A stretch of 44,997 bases of DNA from Planctomycetia bacterium (GTDB lineage: Bacteria > Planctomycetota > Phycisphaerae > Phycisphaerales > SM1A02): NCBI GenBank assembly GCA_005790605.1, contig SXUI01000023.1, positions 1 to 44,997 on the forward strand, in the 5' to 3' direction. The translations under genes were made by a program, and so were the position numbers. Below the pieces are notes generated by a model. It was not told the origin of the DNA. It made no database searches and worked only from the letters and a program-made list of their open reading frames with translations. Positions 1 to 7,564 of this stretch are shown piece after piece. Every line of letters begins with the position of its first letter. Within the stretch, counting starts at the first letter, position 1.

Positions 1-175
1 AAGCACGAAAGCGAGCGAGGCGATGCGCCTACAACATGCACCGCGAGCTGAACTCAACGCATCGCAAGTCGCGAGCGCTCAAGAAGGCTAGGAAGCACGA
101 AAGCGAGCGAGGCGATGCGCCTACAACATGCACCGCGAGCTGAACTCAACGCATCGCAAGTCGCGAGCGCTTAAG
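1..175. repeat. Tandem repeat, 92-bp period, two copies visible
   Basis: Positions 1-79 are repeated exactly at 93-171; after one mismatch (80 versus 172) three more bases match. The 13 bases between copies (80-92) are the only unit-specific part. Each unit contains an 8-bp perfect inverted repeat (20-27 with 58-65, and the same 92 bases later). The last repeated base, 171, is the first base of the complementary stop codon of the DUF192 gene, so the repeat runs exactly into that gene's 3' end. The array may continue to the left of the window. It could be a REP-like element or a decayed duplication; no protein is evident in it. Confidence 0.85.
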
Positions 176-911
176 ATTGCCGTTTGCCTTCGCAGAGCTT
201 GAGAAGCGCAACGGGGTCGTTGAGTACTTTGCGGCCGAGTGTGAGCCCGAGGGTTTCGATAGATCCCGCTGGCAGCTCAAGTGCGAAGTTCACCGGATGA
301 TTTGATGAATACTGCTTGAGACGCAGTTCGTACTTCAGGGGATCTTCGCCCTCAAGACGCGGCTGCGGTTTCATGCGTTGGAGCGCCGCAATCTTCCCGC
401 CGTAATCGATGTAGACCATGTCGATGGGGAAAGGCACATCCTTCATCCAGTAGCTGTACACCGAAGTTGCGGGGTGGATGAAGAGCATTCCGGTCCCTGC
501 TTTGAACTCCGCGCGACCGCCAAGACCGGTGCGACGCGAGTCGAAGTCGCTGGCAATCTCAACATCAAACTTCCCCTCAGACTTGGAGCCCGTCAGCGTC
601 AGTTCCATCTTTGGGAGATCGGCTTGAACGGTGAGAGGGTCGCTGTAGTTGCGCGGTGCTTCAAGCAGTGTGGGAGGTGCCAACGGGTCACGAACGACCT
701 TCTCCAGTTTGATGCCCCCAGGAAGCGTGCGCGGTGTCGGAGTTGTTGGAGCGATGGGAACTTTCGCTGGATCGATCGTTGCGGGGTTGCCCTGTCCGGG
801 CGGTACGACGGGTGGCGGTCCAACCGGTGGCGCTTTCGCCGGCGCGGCTGGCGGAGCTTGAAGCGCGAGCGAAGCGAGCGCGATCGTGCAAGAAAGGACG
901 GGCGAGAGCAT
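171..911 (-). CDS. Secreted DUF192 domain protein
   Basis: Protein of 246 residues. An N-terminal hydrophobic signal peptide (about 1-19) is followed by a Pro/Ala-rich linker (about 20-65) and a DUF192 domain in the C-terminal half, recognised by the signature WMKDVPFPIDMVYID and the preceding GMLF segment. DUF192 (COG1430) proteins are small beta-barrel proteins, usually exported, without an agreed function. It starts 6 bp after the stop of the upstream dioxygenase-like gene on the same strand, so the two are probably cotranscribed; no functional link is obvious. Its stop codon shares a base with a tandem repeat. Confidence 0.88.
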   Translation of the reverse strand: MLSPVLSCTIALASLALQAPPAAPAKAPPVGPPPVVPPGQGNPATIDPAKVPIAPTTPTPRTLPGGIKLEKVVRDPLAPPTLLEAPRNYSDPLTVQADLPKMELTLTGSKSEGKFDVEIASDFDSRRTGLGGRAEFKAGTGMLFIHPATSVYSYWMKDVPFPIDMVYIDYGGKIAALQRMKPQPRLEGEDPLKYELRLKQYSSNHPVNFALELPAGSIETLGLTLGRKVLNDPVALLKLCEGKRQS

Positions 912-917
912 GGGTGT

Positions 918-2267
918 TTACCAAGTGTTAGCGGAGGGCGATCGTTCGGGCGCGGCCGGTTTTTTCGGAGCTTTCGCGCGTCCGCTTAACTTCTTCTTCG
1001 AACCCTTCGGTTTGGTTGCGCTGGCGGTCGTTGTTCGCGCGGTCGATACGGTCGCCGCTGATCGCAGTCGCACGAGTGCCGCTTCCGGCTCCTCCTCCCA
1101 ACTCTTGGGATATGCGAGATCGTCGAGATCGAGCGCTGCTTGCGTGGGGTAGAGCGGCGCGAAGGTATCGCACATCACCGCGAGCTCGTTGGTGTGTGTT
1201 GCGCCGATCGTCGCCTCAACGGTGCCAGGGTGCGGCCCGTGCGCGATGCCTTGTGGATGGAGCGATAGTGAACCAACCTCGATCCCGCGTCGCGCTTTGT
1301 AATTGCCTTCTACATAGTAGAGCACTTCGTCGGAGTCTAAGTTCGAGTGGTTGTAGGGAACGACGATCGCTTGTGGATGAAAGTCGAGTGGACGCGGGCA
1401 GAACGAGCAGATGACGAAATTGTGCGCCTCGAACGTCTGATGGGTTGGAGGCGGCATGTGATGCTTGCCCACGATCGGGCTGAAGTCATCAATGTTGAAG
1501 CAGTAGGGGTAGTAGCACCCATCCCAGCCGACGCAGTCGAGTGGGTGATATCGATAGGTGTACGAATGCACGAAGTCGCGACTCTTGATCCGAACTTCGT
1601 ACGAGCCCTTTTTGTCAAAGGTCATCGGCAGTTGCGGCGTGCGAATATCTCGTTCGCAGTAGGGGGCGTGTTCGAGAAACTGCGCGGTCTTCTTCGACAT
1701 GTAACGCGGCGGCGGGAGGATGTGTGATCCATTCACGCTTTCCATCACGAGAAAGCGCGGTTCGGCCTCGCCATCGGCGACCTCATCAAACTGCATGCGA
1801 TAAATCGTGCCCTTTGGAATCACGATGTAATCCTTCGGACCAAACTTCAGCGCGCCGAACTGCGTGAAGACGGTTCCGCTTCCGAAGTGGACGAAGATGC
1901 ACTCGTCAGAGCTCGCATTCTTGAAGTGGTACTTCATCCCATCCGCCGGAACGCACACACTCATCTCCACATCGTTGTTCCCAAAGAGGACGACTCGACC
2001 AGTGACCGGATCTCCCTTGGGCGGAAGTGGGGCGCTCTTGACATGCCGCATGCGCATGGTCTCGCGCTCGACATACTCGACCTTGGTCCCGTACAGCGGT
2101 TTCCAACCGATCACCTGGGTCGGCGGATGAATGTGATACAGCGTTGAGGTCGGTCCAGAAAAACCCTCGGTGCCGAAGACCTCCTCGGAGTACAAGCCGC
2201 CGTCTGGGCGACGAAACTGAATGTGGCGCTTGGCGGGGAGCTTGCCGAGTTTGGTGTAGTAGGGCAT
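918..2267 (-). CDS. hmgA: Homogentisate 1,2-dioxygenase-like cupin protein
   Basis: Protein of 449 residues resembling homogentisate 1,2-dioxygenase, the iron enzyme that opens the ring of homogentisate to maleylacetoacetate in Tyr/Phe breakdown. The family pattern is seen in HIHPPTQVIGW near residue 45 and in the iron-site region: H307 and E314 in YNHSNLDSDEVLYY, and H343 or H346 in GIAHGPHPG. The spacing H-x6-E differs by one from the human enzyme (H335, E341), typical of the divergent bacterial branch. The last ~50 residues form an unusual Thr/Ala/Lys-rich basic tail. No other gene of the pathway lies in the window, so the substrate is a family-level inference. Confidence 0.8.
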   Translation of the reverse strand: MPYYTKLGKLPAKRHIQFRRPDGGLYSEEVFGTEGFSGPTSTLYHIHPPTQVIGWKPLYGTKVEYVERETMRMRHVKSAPLPPKGDPVTGRVVLFGNNDVEMSVCVPADGMKYHFKNASSDECIFVHFGSGTVFTQFGALKFGPKDYIVIPKGTIYRMQFDEVADGEAEPRFLVMESVNGSHILPPPRYMSKKTAQFLEHAPYCERDIRTPQLPMTFDKKGSYEVRIKSRDFVHSYTYRYHPLDCVGWDGCYYPYCFNIDDFSPIVGKHHMPPPTHQTFEAHNFVICSFCPRPLDFHPQAIVVPYNHSNLDSDEVLYYVEGNYKARRGIEVGSLSLHPQGIAHGPHPGTVEATIGATHTNELAVMCDTFAPLYPTQAALDLDDLAYPKSWEEEPEAALVRLRSAATVSTARTTTASATKPKGSKKKLSGRAKAPKKPAAPERSPSANTW

Positions 2268-2324
2268 AAGGAGTCACTCGTTCGAAGGCGAGCCGGCGGC
2301 TCGTAGTGTAGAGTCTGATTCCTC

Positions 2325-3002
2325 GTGACGATGGACGACGCGCGTGCCTACCCGGCGGTTCTCCCGGTGCTCCACGAGACCGAGCATTGGTTCGTGCTCG
2401 ACAAGCCTCCGCACATGCACTCGGTGTCGCAAGCTCGCGGCGGTGCGCGAAGCGTGGAAGCGTGGCTCCGTGCAAGGCGCCCGGAACTCGTGGAACTTGA
2501 AGAATGTGGTTTGGTGCATCGACTCGATTTCGAAACGAGCGGGTGCCTCCTCGTTGCAAAACACAACGCCGCGCGCGCGGCTTGGATGGCATCGTTCCGC
2601 AGCAATGATGGAAGAGTGCGCAAGGAATACCTCGCGCTTGTGCAAGGTCGGCGATGCAACGGTTCGTTCGAACTCGCGTTCTCAAGTCGGCACAAGGGAA
2701 GTCAGAAGGTCACCGTTGCAGAGGTTCGCGCGGAAACGAATCCCGCACATGTCGGGCGCTGCCGATGGATCGCCGTGCAGCACAAGCTGGGCGAAGGATC
2801 AGCACACACATTGCTTCAGGTTGAGCTCGATGGGCCAGGGCGTCGCCATCAGATTCGGGCTGGACTCGCTTCGCTGGGGATGCCGCTCGTCGGTGATGCG
2901 TTGTATTGCGGAGAACCGCATACAGACGGCCTGCATCTTCACGCGAGTGCGCTCACGATCGACGGCCAACGAGTGCATGCTTCAACGCTGCAGTGGGGTT
3001 GA
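2325..3002 (+). CDS. RluA-family RNA pseudouridine synthase
   Basis: Protein of 225 residues from a GTG start (an in-frame ATG lies 6 bases later). It isomerises uridine to pseudouridine in rRNA or tRNA. The RluA motif II VHRLDFETSG holds the catalytic Asp (D68), and the C-terminal GRRHQIRAGLASLGMPLVGD is the conserved fold-closing motif. There is no S4 RNA-binding domain, and the protein is short for the family, like RluA or TruC. The specific RNA target cannot be told from sequence. Divergent from the dioxygenase-like gene with 57 bp between starts. Confidence 0.9.
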   Translation: MTMDDARAYPAVLPVLHETEHWFVLDKPPHMHSVSQARGGARSVEAWLRARRPELVELEECGLVHRLDFETSGCLLVAKHNAARAAWMASFRSNDGRVRKEYLALVQGRRCNGSFELAFSSRHKGSQKVTVAEVRAETNPAHVGRCRWIAVQHKLGEGSAHTLLQVELDGPGRRHQIRAGLASLGMPLVGDALYCGEPHTDGLHLHASALTIDGQRVHASTLQWG

Positions 3003-3079
3003 CGGACGATGTGATGGCGCGCGTCAAATCCGCATGAATTTTCGCCTCACAGGCCGATGACTTCCGTTAGGGTAAGCAC

Positions 3080-3118
3080 GGGGCTGAGTGCCCCTCCGGT
3101 GGTTCGTCGATTTTTTTT
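3080..3118 (+). terminator. Weak hairpin plus T8 tract after the pseudouridine synthase gene
   Basis: A 5-bp GGGGC/GCCCC stem with a TGAGT loop (3080-3094) is followed 16 bases later by eight consecutive T (3111-3118), a rare tract in this GC-rich DNA. The distance between stem and T tract is longer than in textbook terminators, so termination is only plausible. Confidence 0.3.
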
Positions 3119-3130
3119 GGAACGAGAGTT

Positions 3131-3382
3131 ATGCAGCGCGATGTTGTTACAAGGCTGATTTGTCCGGCGGCGTTTACGCTTGTCGCTGGAGCGATCGCGG
3201 TGTGTTCGATGATGCAGCTCCCGTGTGATGCTGACGGTGTTCCAGAGCAAGAGGGACCATGGGCAGTGCCGTCGATCGTCGCCGCACTGTGCTGCGGTTG
3301 TGTCGGTCCAGTTTGGCTTGGATTCGGGGCGTACTACTGGTGGGTCATTCGACCTGGAAAATCGGTGATTTCCAAGGCGTAA
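3131..3382 (+). CDS. Small membrane protein, unknown
   Basis: ORF of 83 residues with two hydrophobic segments (about 9-30 and 44-68) and a short basic C-terminus (RPGKSVISKA), so probably a two-helix inner-membrane protein. A purine-rich GAGAG lies a few bases before the ATG. It ends 15 bp before the 3' end of the convergent mrp gene. No family is recognised. It may be real because it fills an otherwise empty gap and has bacterial codon use, but the evidence is modest. Confidence 0.5.
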   Translation: MQRDVVTRLICPAAFTLVAGAIAVCSMMQLPCDADGVPEQEGPWAVPSIVAALCCGCVGPVWLGFGAYYWWVIRPGKSVISKA

Positions 3383-3397
3383 CACGCTGCAACGAGT

Positions 3398-4501
3398 TCA
3401 GGATGATCGCACGCTGAGCGTGGGCATCATGTATCTCCCACCCAAGCTTGCGATGGACACTTGGCTCGCGACATTCTTCGCAAGGCGGTCGAGTTCTGCC
3501 GCGAGCGTCGGATCCTCCCAGTTTGCGAGTGGCGTTCCTGCATCGCTGTGGACTCGAAGCTGCGGGCGCAAAGGCAGCGCCCCAATGAATGGCACGCCCA
3601 TGGTTTCAGCCATGATCTGCGCACCGCCGCGACCGAACAGATCGTGCTCCCGTCCCTCATCATCGACGAAGAAACTCATGTTTTCGACGACGCCAAGCAC
3701 TTCGACTCCGAGTTGCTCGAACATGCGAATCGCTCGTCGCGCATCATCCTGCGCCACTTGTTGAGGGGTGCAGACGATGACGGCGCCGGTGAGCGGAAGG
3801 AGTTGCGAGAGCGTGAGCGGAACATCACCAGTGCCAGGAGGGAGATCAACGATCAGGTAATCGAGTTCGCCCCACTCGGTTTGCGTGGCAAGTTGCTTGA
3901 ATGCACCGTGCGCCATCGGCCCGCGCCAAATGAGTGGCTTCTCTGCATCGACGAGCTTCCCAATCGTCATCGCCTTGATGCCGTGCACTTGAAAGGGAAG
4001 AAGCAGATTGTCTCGCGTTTGTGTTCCGACTGCGGAGAGGCCGAGCATGGTCGGCGCGCTCGGGCCATAGATGTCTCCGTCAAGAAGTCCCGTGCGCGCA
4101 CCGAGGCGAGCGAGTGAGACCGCGAGATTGACCGCAATGGTTGACTTTCCGACGCCGCCCTTGCCAGCGCCCACGGCGATGATCTGTCGGACATTGGGGA
4201 GCGGATTTGATTCGCCTCGCGTCTTCTCGTTGGGTCGGCGGACATCGGCCGTGAAGAGGACATCAACCGCGGGTTCTGCGGCGCCAATCTCGCGGGCCTT
4301 GCGTTGCACAGCGAGTTCGATGTCGTTCTGAATCTTGTCTTTCATTGGACAGGCTGGCGTTGTCAATTCCACGCCGATCCGTGCAGTATTTGCATCCATG
4401 ATCGCCGACTTCACCATGCCAAGGGTCACAAGGTCTTTTCCGAGGTCGGGGTCGAGAACCGTTTTCAGGGCTTCGGTGAGGTGAGTGGAGGTCAGCGGCA
4501 T
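3398..4501 (-). CDS. mrp: Mrp/ApbC-family P-loop ATPase (Fe-S carrier type)
   Basis: Protein of 367 residues. The N-terminal 85 residues are a MIP18/DUF59 domain (CPMKDKI motif near 51-57); a ParA/MinD-type ATPase follows, with the deviant Walker A GAGKGGVGKST at 111-121 and Walker B region DYLIVDLPPGTGD. Mrp/ApbC proteins bind and transfer Fe-S clusters in the cytoplasm. The CxxC pair that bridges the cluster in many members, normally between ENMS and the [DP]IFGxGG motif, is missing: the protein reads ENMSFFVDDEGREHDLFGRGG. Some family members lack it, so the cluster role is likely but not certain. Confidence 0.9.
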   Translation of the reverse strand: MPLTSTHLTEALKTVLDPDLGKDLVTLGMVKSAIMDANTARIGVELTTPACPMKDKIQNDIELAVQRKAREIGAAEPAVDVLFTADVRRPNEKTRGESNPLPNVRQIIAVGAGKGGVGKSTIAVNLAVSLARLGARTGLLDGDIYGPSAPTMLGLSAVGTQTRDNLLLPFQVHGIKAMTIGKLVDAEKPLIWRGPMAHGAFKQLATQTEWGELDYLIVDLPPGTGDVPLTLSQLLPLTGAVIVCTPQQVAQDDARRAIRMFEQLGVEVLGVVENMSFFVDDEGREHDLFGRGGAQIMAETMGVPFIGALPLRPQLRVHSDAGTPLANWEDPTLAAELDRLAKNVASQVSIASLGGRYMMPTLSVRSS

Positions 4502-4675
4502 GATGTTTATGAACAGTGTGCGGATTCAGGTGGGCGCGAAGGGATGATCGTATGCTGATTCGTGCAGCGAGTTCGCCCCTATGGCGCAATAGAGGATCTG
4601 AAGAGTCGTTTTGATCCTGACCGCTGCGGTTTGTCTTGCACGCATGACTGCTCTATCCGAAAGGCTTGAACGCAC

Positions 4676-5572
4676 ATGTCGACTCCATCACGAAAACTCG
4701 CTTCCCCAACATCCGTGCTCGCTCGCCGATTGATTTTGATCGGTGCGGGTCTGATCGCGTCCTCGAATGTCGCGCTCGCACAGGATGCACCGAAGACGCC
4801 CAAGAGCGGTGAGACGCTGCAAGGTCCGAAGGTCCCGCCTGCAGGTCTCGAAGGCAATCGCAGTTTTGGCAAGGACGGGCAGATGAAAGGCGGGCAGGGA
4901 CAGGATGGAAAGGGGATGCAGGCGGGCAGCCGCCCGATGGTAATGCGCGCGTACATGCAAGCGGTGCAATCGCTTGACCTCGGCGAGGATCAGCGCGCGA
5001 GCATTGAGGCGATGCTGGCGGATTTCCGAACGCGCATGCAATCGTTTGAGAGCGAAGCAGCACCGAAGCTGAAGGAACTCCAAGAAGCGCGAAAGAACGC
5101 GCCAGCAGATCAGCCGATCGACCCAGCACTGAAGGCGAAGTTTCAAGAACTCGAGAAGGGACGCCCCAACTTTGAGTCGTTCATGAAGCAGGTCGATGGC
5201 GTCTTGAGTGACGAGCAACGCGGTGCGCTCAAAGTGAAAGTGGATGAGTTGAAAGCCAAGGCCGCTGCTGAGATGAAACGCCGCAACGAGGGTGGCAAGC
5301 CAGGCGGAGCCAGCGATGCCAAGAAACCAGATGGCGCAACGCAACCTTCGTCGCCGAGCGCGGGTGGAGACGGTGCGGGCAAGAGCGATTCCAAGGATGG
5401 GTCGAGCGGCAAGAAGGACGGCAAGGATGGCAAGGACGGCAAGAATGGCAAGAAGTCGAAGAAGAAGAACAGTGACGCAAAAAAGGATGGCGGGAAGGAT
5501 GGCGGGAAGGATGGGAAGGGCGGCGATCAGCCAGCCAAGGACCAGCCTTCCGATGAGCCCATGAACCCGTGA
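4676..5572 (+). CDS. Secreted Spy/LTxxQ-like protein with Lys/Gly/Asp-rich tail
   Basis: Protein of 298 residues. A long signal peptide (about 1-36, ending near ALAQ) precedes a linker and a helical region (about 95-205) with two copies of a pattern like LGEDQRASIEAML and LSDEQRGALKVKVDEL, reminiscent of LTxxQ/CpxP/Spy periplasmic proteins. The last ~95 residues are low-complexity Lys/Gly/Asp/Ser sequence, highly charged and surely disordered. The function is not known; a periplasmic chaperone-like or surface role is a guess from composition. A strong hairpin follows the gene. Confidence 0.75.
   Translation: MSTPSRKLASPTSVLARRLILIGAGLIASSNVALAQDAPKTPKSGETLQGPKVPPAGLEGNRSFGKDGQMKGGQGQDGKGMQAGSRPMVMRAYMQAVQSLDLGEDQRASIEAMLADFRTRMQSFESEAAPKLKELQEARKNAPADQPIDPALKAKFQELEKGRPNFESFMKQVDGVLSDEQRGALKVKVDELKAKAAAEMKRRNEGGKPGGASDAKKPDGATQPSSPSAGGDGAGKSDSKDGSSGKKDGKDGKDGKNGKKSKKKNSDAKKDGGKDGGKDGKGGDQPAKDQPSDEPMNP
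5408..5520 (+). repeat. Short tandem codon repeats encoding the KDG-rich tail
   Basis: Within the preceding secreted-protein gene, a roughly 9-bp unit (AAG GAC/GAT GGC) recurs from 5408 to 5455, then a 12-bp unit (AAG GAT GGC GGG) recurs from 5483 to 5520. The copies vary mainly in third codon positions, so the reading frame is kept. Such tracts are prone to slippage, so tail length may vary between strains. Confidence 0.8.
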
Positions 5573-5647
5573 TTCGGTGAGTTTCGGAAACTGTGCATCG
5601 ATCGCGCGTTGAGGTGCGGACTCTGCAGTGCGACGATTCAAGATAGA

Positions 5648-5682
5648 AACGGGCGCGACTCAATCGATGAGTCGCGCCCGTT
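5648..5682. terminator. Bidirectional terminator hairpin
   Basis: A perfect 15-bp inverted repeat (5648-5662 with 5668-5682) encloses the 5-base loop ATCGA. It lies between two convergent genes (secreted KDG-rich protein and prepilin protein), 75 bp and 54 bp from their stops, which is where a shared terminator belongs. There is no T tract on either side. A protein-binding palindrome is an alternative, but position favours termination or mRNA 3'-end protection. Confidence 0.75.
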
Positions 5683-5736
5683 GTTCATTGGTGCGTATGT
5701 CGCTCGGACCGAAGCGCGCGTCCGCAACCGTCGTGT

Positions 5737-6750
5737 TCACGAACCGGTGAAGACACGTACATCGTCATACTCATTGACGACATCTGGGCCGGTTGGATTG
5801 GATGCTGCGGTGACGATGTCGGTCTTTGGTACTGCGACCGAGCCAGGGCCATCTTGCTTTGAGAAGAAGACGCCATCTTTCCCAGCGGAGAGCAGTGCGA
5901 TAGATCCCTTCGCGGTGCCGAAGAGTGGCTGATCATTTTTCCCAAACGCGCTCGACCGGATGATCTGCGCGAGCGTTGCATCGCGTTGTGAAGCGGCGAC
6001 AGCGTTGAAGAGGCTGTTGATCTGGTTCTGCCCAGAATCTCCGAGTTCAACGGAGGCGGAGTACGGCGTGATCGGAGAGAGCGCAAACTGCGAAGTCGTG
6101 GCGACTCCAACGAGTGGACCGACATCGCGAATGCGCCGCATATAGATCACGGGGTTGCCCCATGAGTCAAGAAGATCCGGAATGCGATACACATCGGCGA
6201 TGAACGGATCTGCGTCAGCAGTGGTGAGGAACTGACCCGGTGCAGCCGCGAGCGAACCGGCTTTAGGCGAGAAGTAGGGCGGTGTGTCCACGCCGCGAAT
6301 GCGCGCGCCATATCCAACCTTGGATGGATTCACTTTGATGCGAAACGTACCCGCCGTCCCACCGTTGAAGGTGATTTCCGTCCAACCGTTCGCCGTGTTG
6401 TAGAGCGTGTCGTTGTACAGCGGATCGTCTTGCGGAATACCGCCGCCGCAGAGTTGAAGAATCGCATTTTCGGTTCCGGAGATCTTCGGATCGACGGCAA
6501 GAATCGACTCAGGGACGATCCCTGGGTAGAAGCCGTGCTGCTGCTGGAAGAGTTCACACGCCTTCGCGAACTCTTGCATGAGCGACTCTGTTTCGGTCTT
6601 CCGCGCCCGCTCTTGCACTTTGGAAAGTGCAGGCAACAGGATCGCGATGAGCAGCGCGATGATGCCGATCACCACGAGCATTTCGGTCAGCGTGAAAGCG
6701 CTCGCCGTTCGTCGGCGTTGGCTTGAAGCAGTCGAGAGTGGATTCGTCAT
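5737..6750 (-). CDS. Prepilin-type N-terminal cleavage/methylation domain protein
   Basis: Protein of 337 residues. The class III signal has an Arg-rich leader (SSQRRRTASA) and the prepilin peptidase site A|FTLTEM, with Glu at +5 of the mature protein, followed by one hydrophobic helix (VVIGIIALLIAILLPAL). The long globular remainder is of the type II pseudopilin style expanded in Planctomycetota. Expected to sit in the inner membrane/periplasm as part of a type II secretion or pilus-like fibre; no assembly genes are nearby. The start at 6750 is preceded by an AGGA box about 7 bases upstream; an open frame continues to 6924 but would put an unusual extension before the leader. Confidence 0.9.
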   Translation of the reverse strand: MTNPLSTASSQRRRTASAFTLTEMLVVIGIIALLIAILLPALSKVQERARKTETESLMQEFAKACELFQQQHGFYPGIVPESILAVDPKISGTENAILQLCGGGIPQDDPLYNDTLYNTANGWTEITFNGGTAGTFRIKVNPSKVGYGARIRGVDTPPYFSPKAGSLAAAPGQFLTTADADPFIADVYRIPDLLDSWGNPVIYMRRIRDVGPLVGVATTSQFALSPITPYSASVELGDSGQNQINSLFNAVAASQRDATLAQIIRSSAFGKNDQPLFGTAKGSIALLSAGKDGVFFSKQDGPGSVAVPKTDIVTAASNPTGPDVVNEYDDVRVFTGS

Positions 6751-6789
6751 GGTGGCGTCCTGTATCAAACTGCGCGCGGCATTCCGAGC

Positions 6790-6810
6790 CCTCAAGAAAA
6801 TGCCTTGAGG
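6790..6810 (-). other. Leader hairpin upstream of the prepilin gene
   Basis: A 7-bp perfect inverted repeat (6790-6796 with 6804-6810) with a 7-base loop lies 40 bases upstream of the prepilin start, in the probable mRNA leader. It may affect stability or translation; nothing more can be supported. Confidence 0.4.
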
Positions 6811-6836
6811 AGAAGCCTTGCGAGAGGAGCCCGTTG

Positions 6837-6864
6837 AATACAACAACAGGCGCCTCGTGGTCAA
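6837..6864 (-). promoter_or_regulatory. Candidate sigma-70-like promoter for the prepilin gene
   Basis: Read on the minus strand: TTGACC (5 of 6 to the -35 consensus, 6859-6864), a 16-base spacer, then TGTATT (4 of 6 to the -10 consensus, 6837-6842). Predicted transcription start is near 6829, giving a leader of about 80 bases that contains the hairpin at 6790-6810. Confidence 0.35.
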
Positions 6865-6966
6865 AAGCATCGCTCTTGGCCTCGTCACGCCCATCCGGTG
6901 TATGCAGGATACGGGAGCCGACACGAATTTGTTTCACGGAATCGGGAATCTTCTCTCAGGAAGGGC

Positions 6967-7461
6967 TTAGGTCGCTCCACCAAACTGGCGCAGCGCCTCA
7001 TATCCCGCGATTGCGACGACTGTGGCGAGGTTGAGGCTTCGGAGCCCGTCGGACCCTGGCATTGGGAGTGTGAGCATGTTCGACTCGCCGTGGGTCTCGC
7101 GAAACCAAGCCAGCACCGCAGGGTCGACGCCTGCAGACTCCTTTCCAAACAAGCAGTAGTCCCCGCGCTGAAACTTCGCTTCCCAGTGCGGCTTGCCATG
7201 ATGCGCCGAGTAAAGCCAAAATCGAGTCGGAGCTTCCGCTCGTAAAAACTCGCTCCAAGACGCGTGCTCGACACAGTCGACGAGGTGCCAGTAATCCAAT
7301 CCTGCTCGGCGACGCGCTTTCTCGCCCATGTCAAACCCGATGGGGTGGACGATGTGCAATCGGCAGCCCAGCGCCGCTGCGGTGCGACCGATGTTCCCCG
7401 TGTTGTTCGGGATCTCGGGCTCAAGCAGGACGAGATTGAGCATGGGCGAATCGGTTGCCAT
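6967..7461 (-). CDS. trmL: tRNA (cytidine/uridine-34 2'-O)-methyltransferase TrmL
   Basis: Protein of 164 residues from the ATG at 7461 (MATDSP; an alternative ATG at 7443 begins MLNLVLL), close to the ~157 residues of E. coli TrmL. It methylates the 2'-OH of the wobble nucleotide in certain leucine tRNAs using SAM. SPOUT-fold motifs are clear: LLEPEIPNNTGNIGRTAAALG at the N-terminus, FGKESAGV in the middle, and LPMPGSDGLRSLNLATVVAI in the trefoil-knot cofactor site. It is divergent from the tRNA-Met gene. The frame stays open upstream to 7560, but that extension would cover the tRNA promoter. Confidence 0.92.
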   Translation of the reverse strand: MATDSPMLNLVLLEPEIPNNTGNIGRTAAALGCRLHIVHPIGFDMGEKARRRAGLDYWHLVDCVEHASWSEFLRAEAPTRFWLYSAHHGKPHWEAKFQRGDYCLFGKESAGVDPAVLAWFRETHGESNMLTLPMPGSDGLRSLNLATVVAIAGYEALRQFGGAT

Positions 7462-7520
7462 GGCGCGTACGGAGGTGCGGAGCGATCGCAAGACTATCGC
7501 GAGGTGGGCTTCGGATGCCG

Positions 7521-7550
7521 CTGAATTCTCACGCCTCGAGCGGCTATACT
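7521..7550 (+). promoter_or_regulatory. Promoter of tRNA-Met
   Basis: A good -10 box TATACT at 7545-7550 lies 14 bases before the tRNA 5' end. The -35 candidate CTGAAT at 7521-7526 (18-base spacer) is weak. The same TATACT hexamer occurs 10 bases before the nearby tRNA-Arg on the other strand, which supports the assignment. Confidence 0.5.
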
Positions 7551-7564
7551 GCGCACCCACTTCT

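Noticed and set aside
1-175. Tandem repeat as a CRISPR array
   Set aside because: Repeat length is about 79 bases with a 13-base interval, far outside CRISPR geometry, and no cas gene is present.
5408-5520. Short regular repeats that could suggest a CRISPR array
   Set aside because: Units are 9-12 bp, codon-phased and inside a coding frame; there are no spacers.
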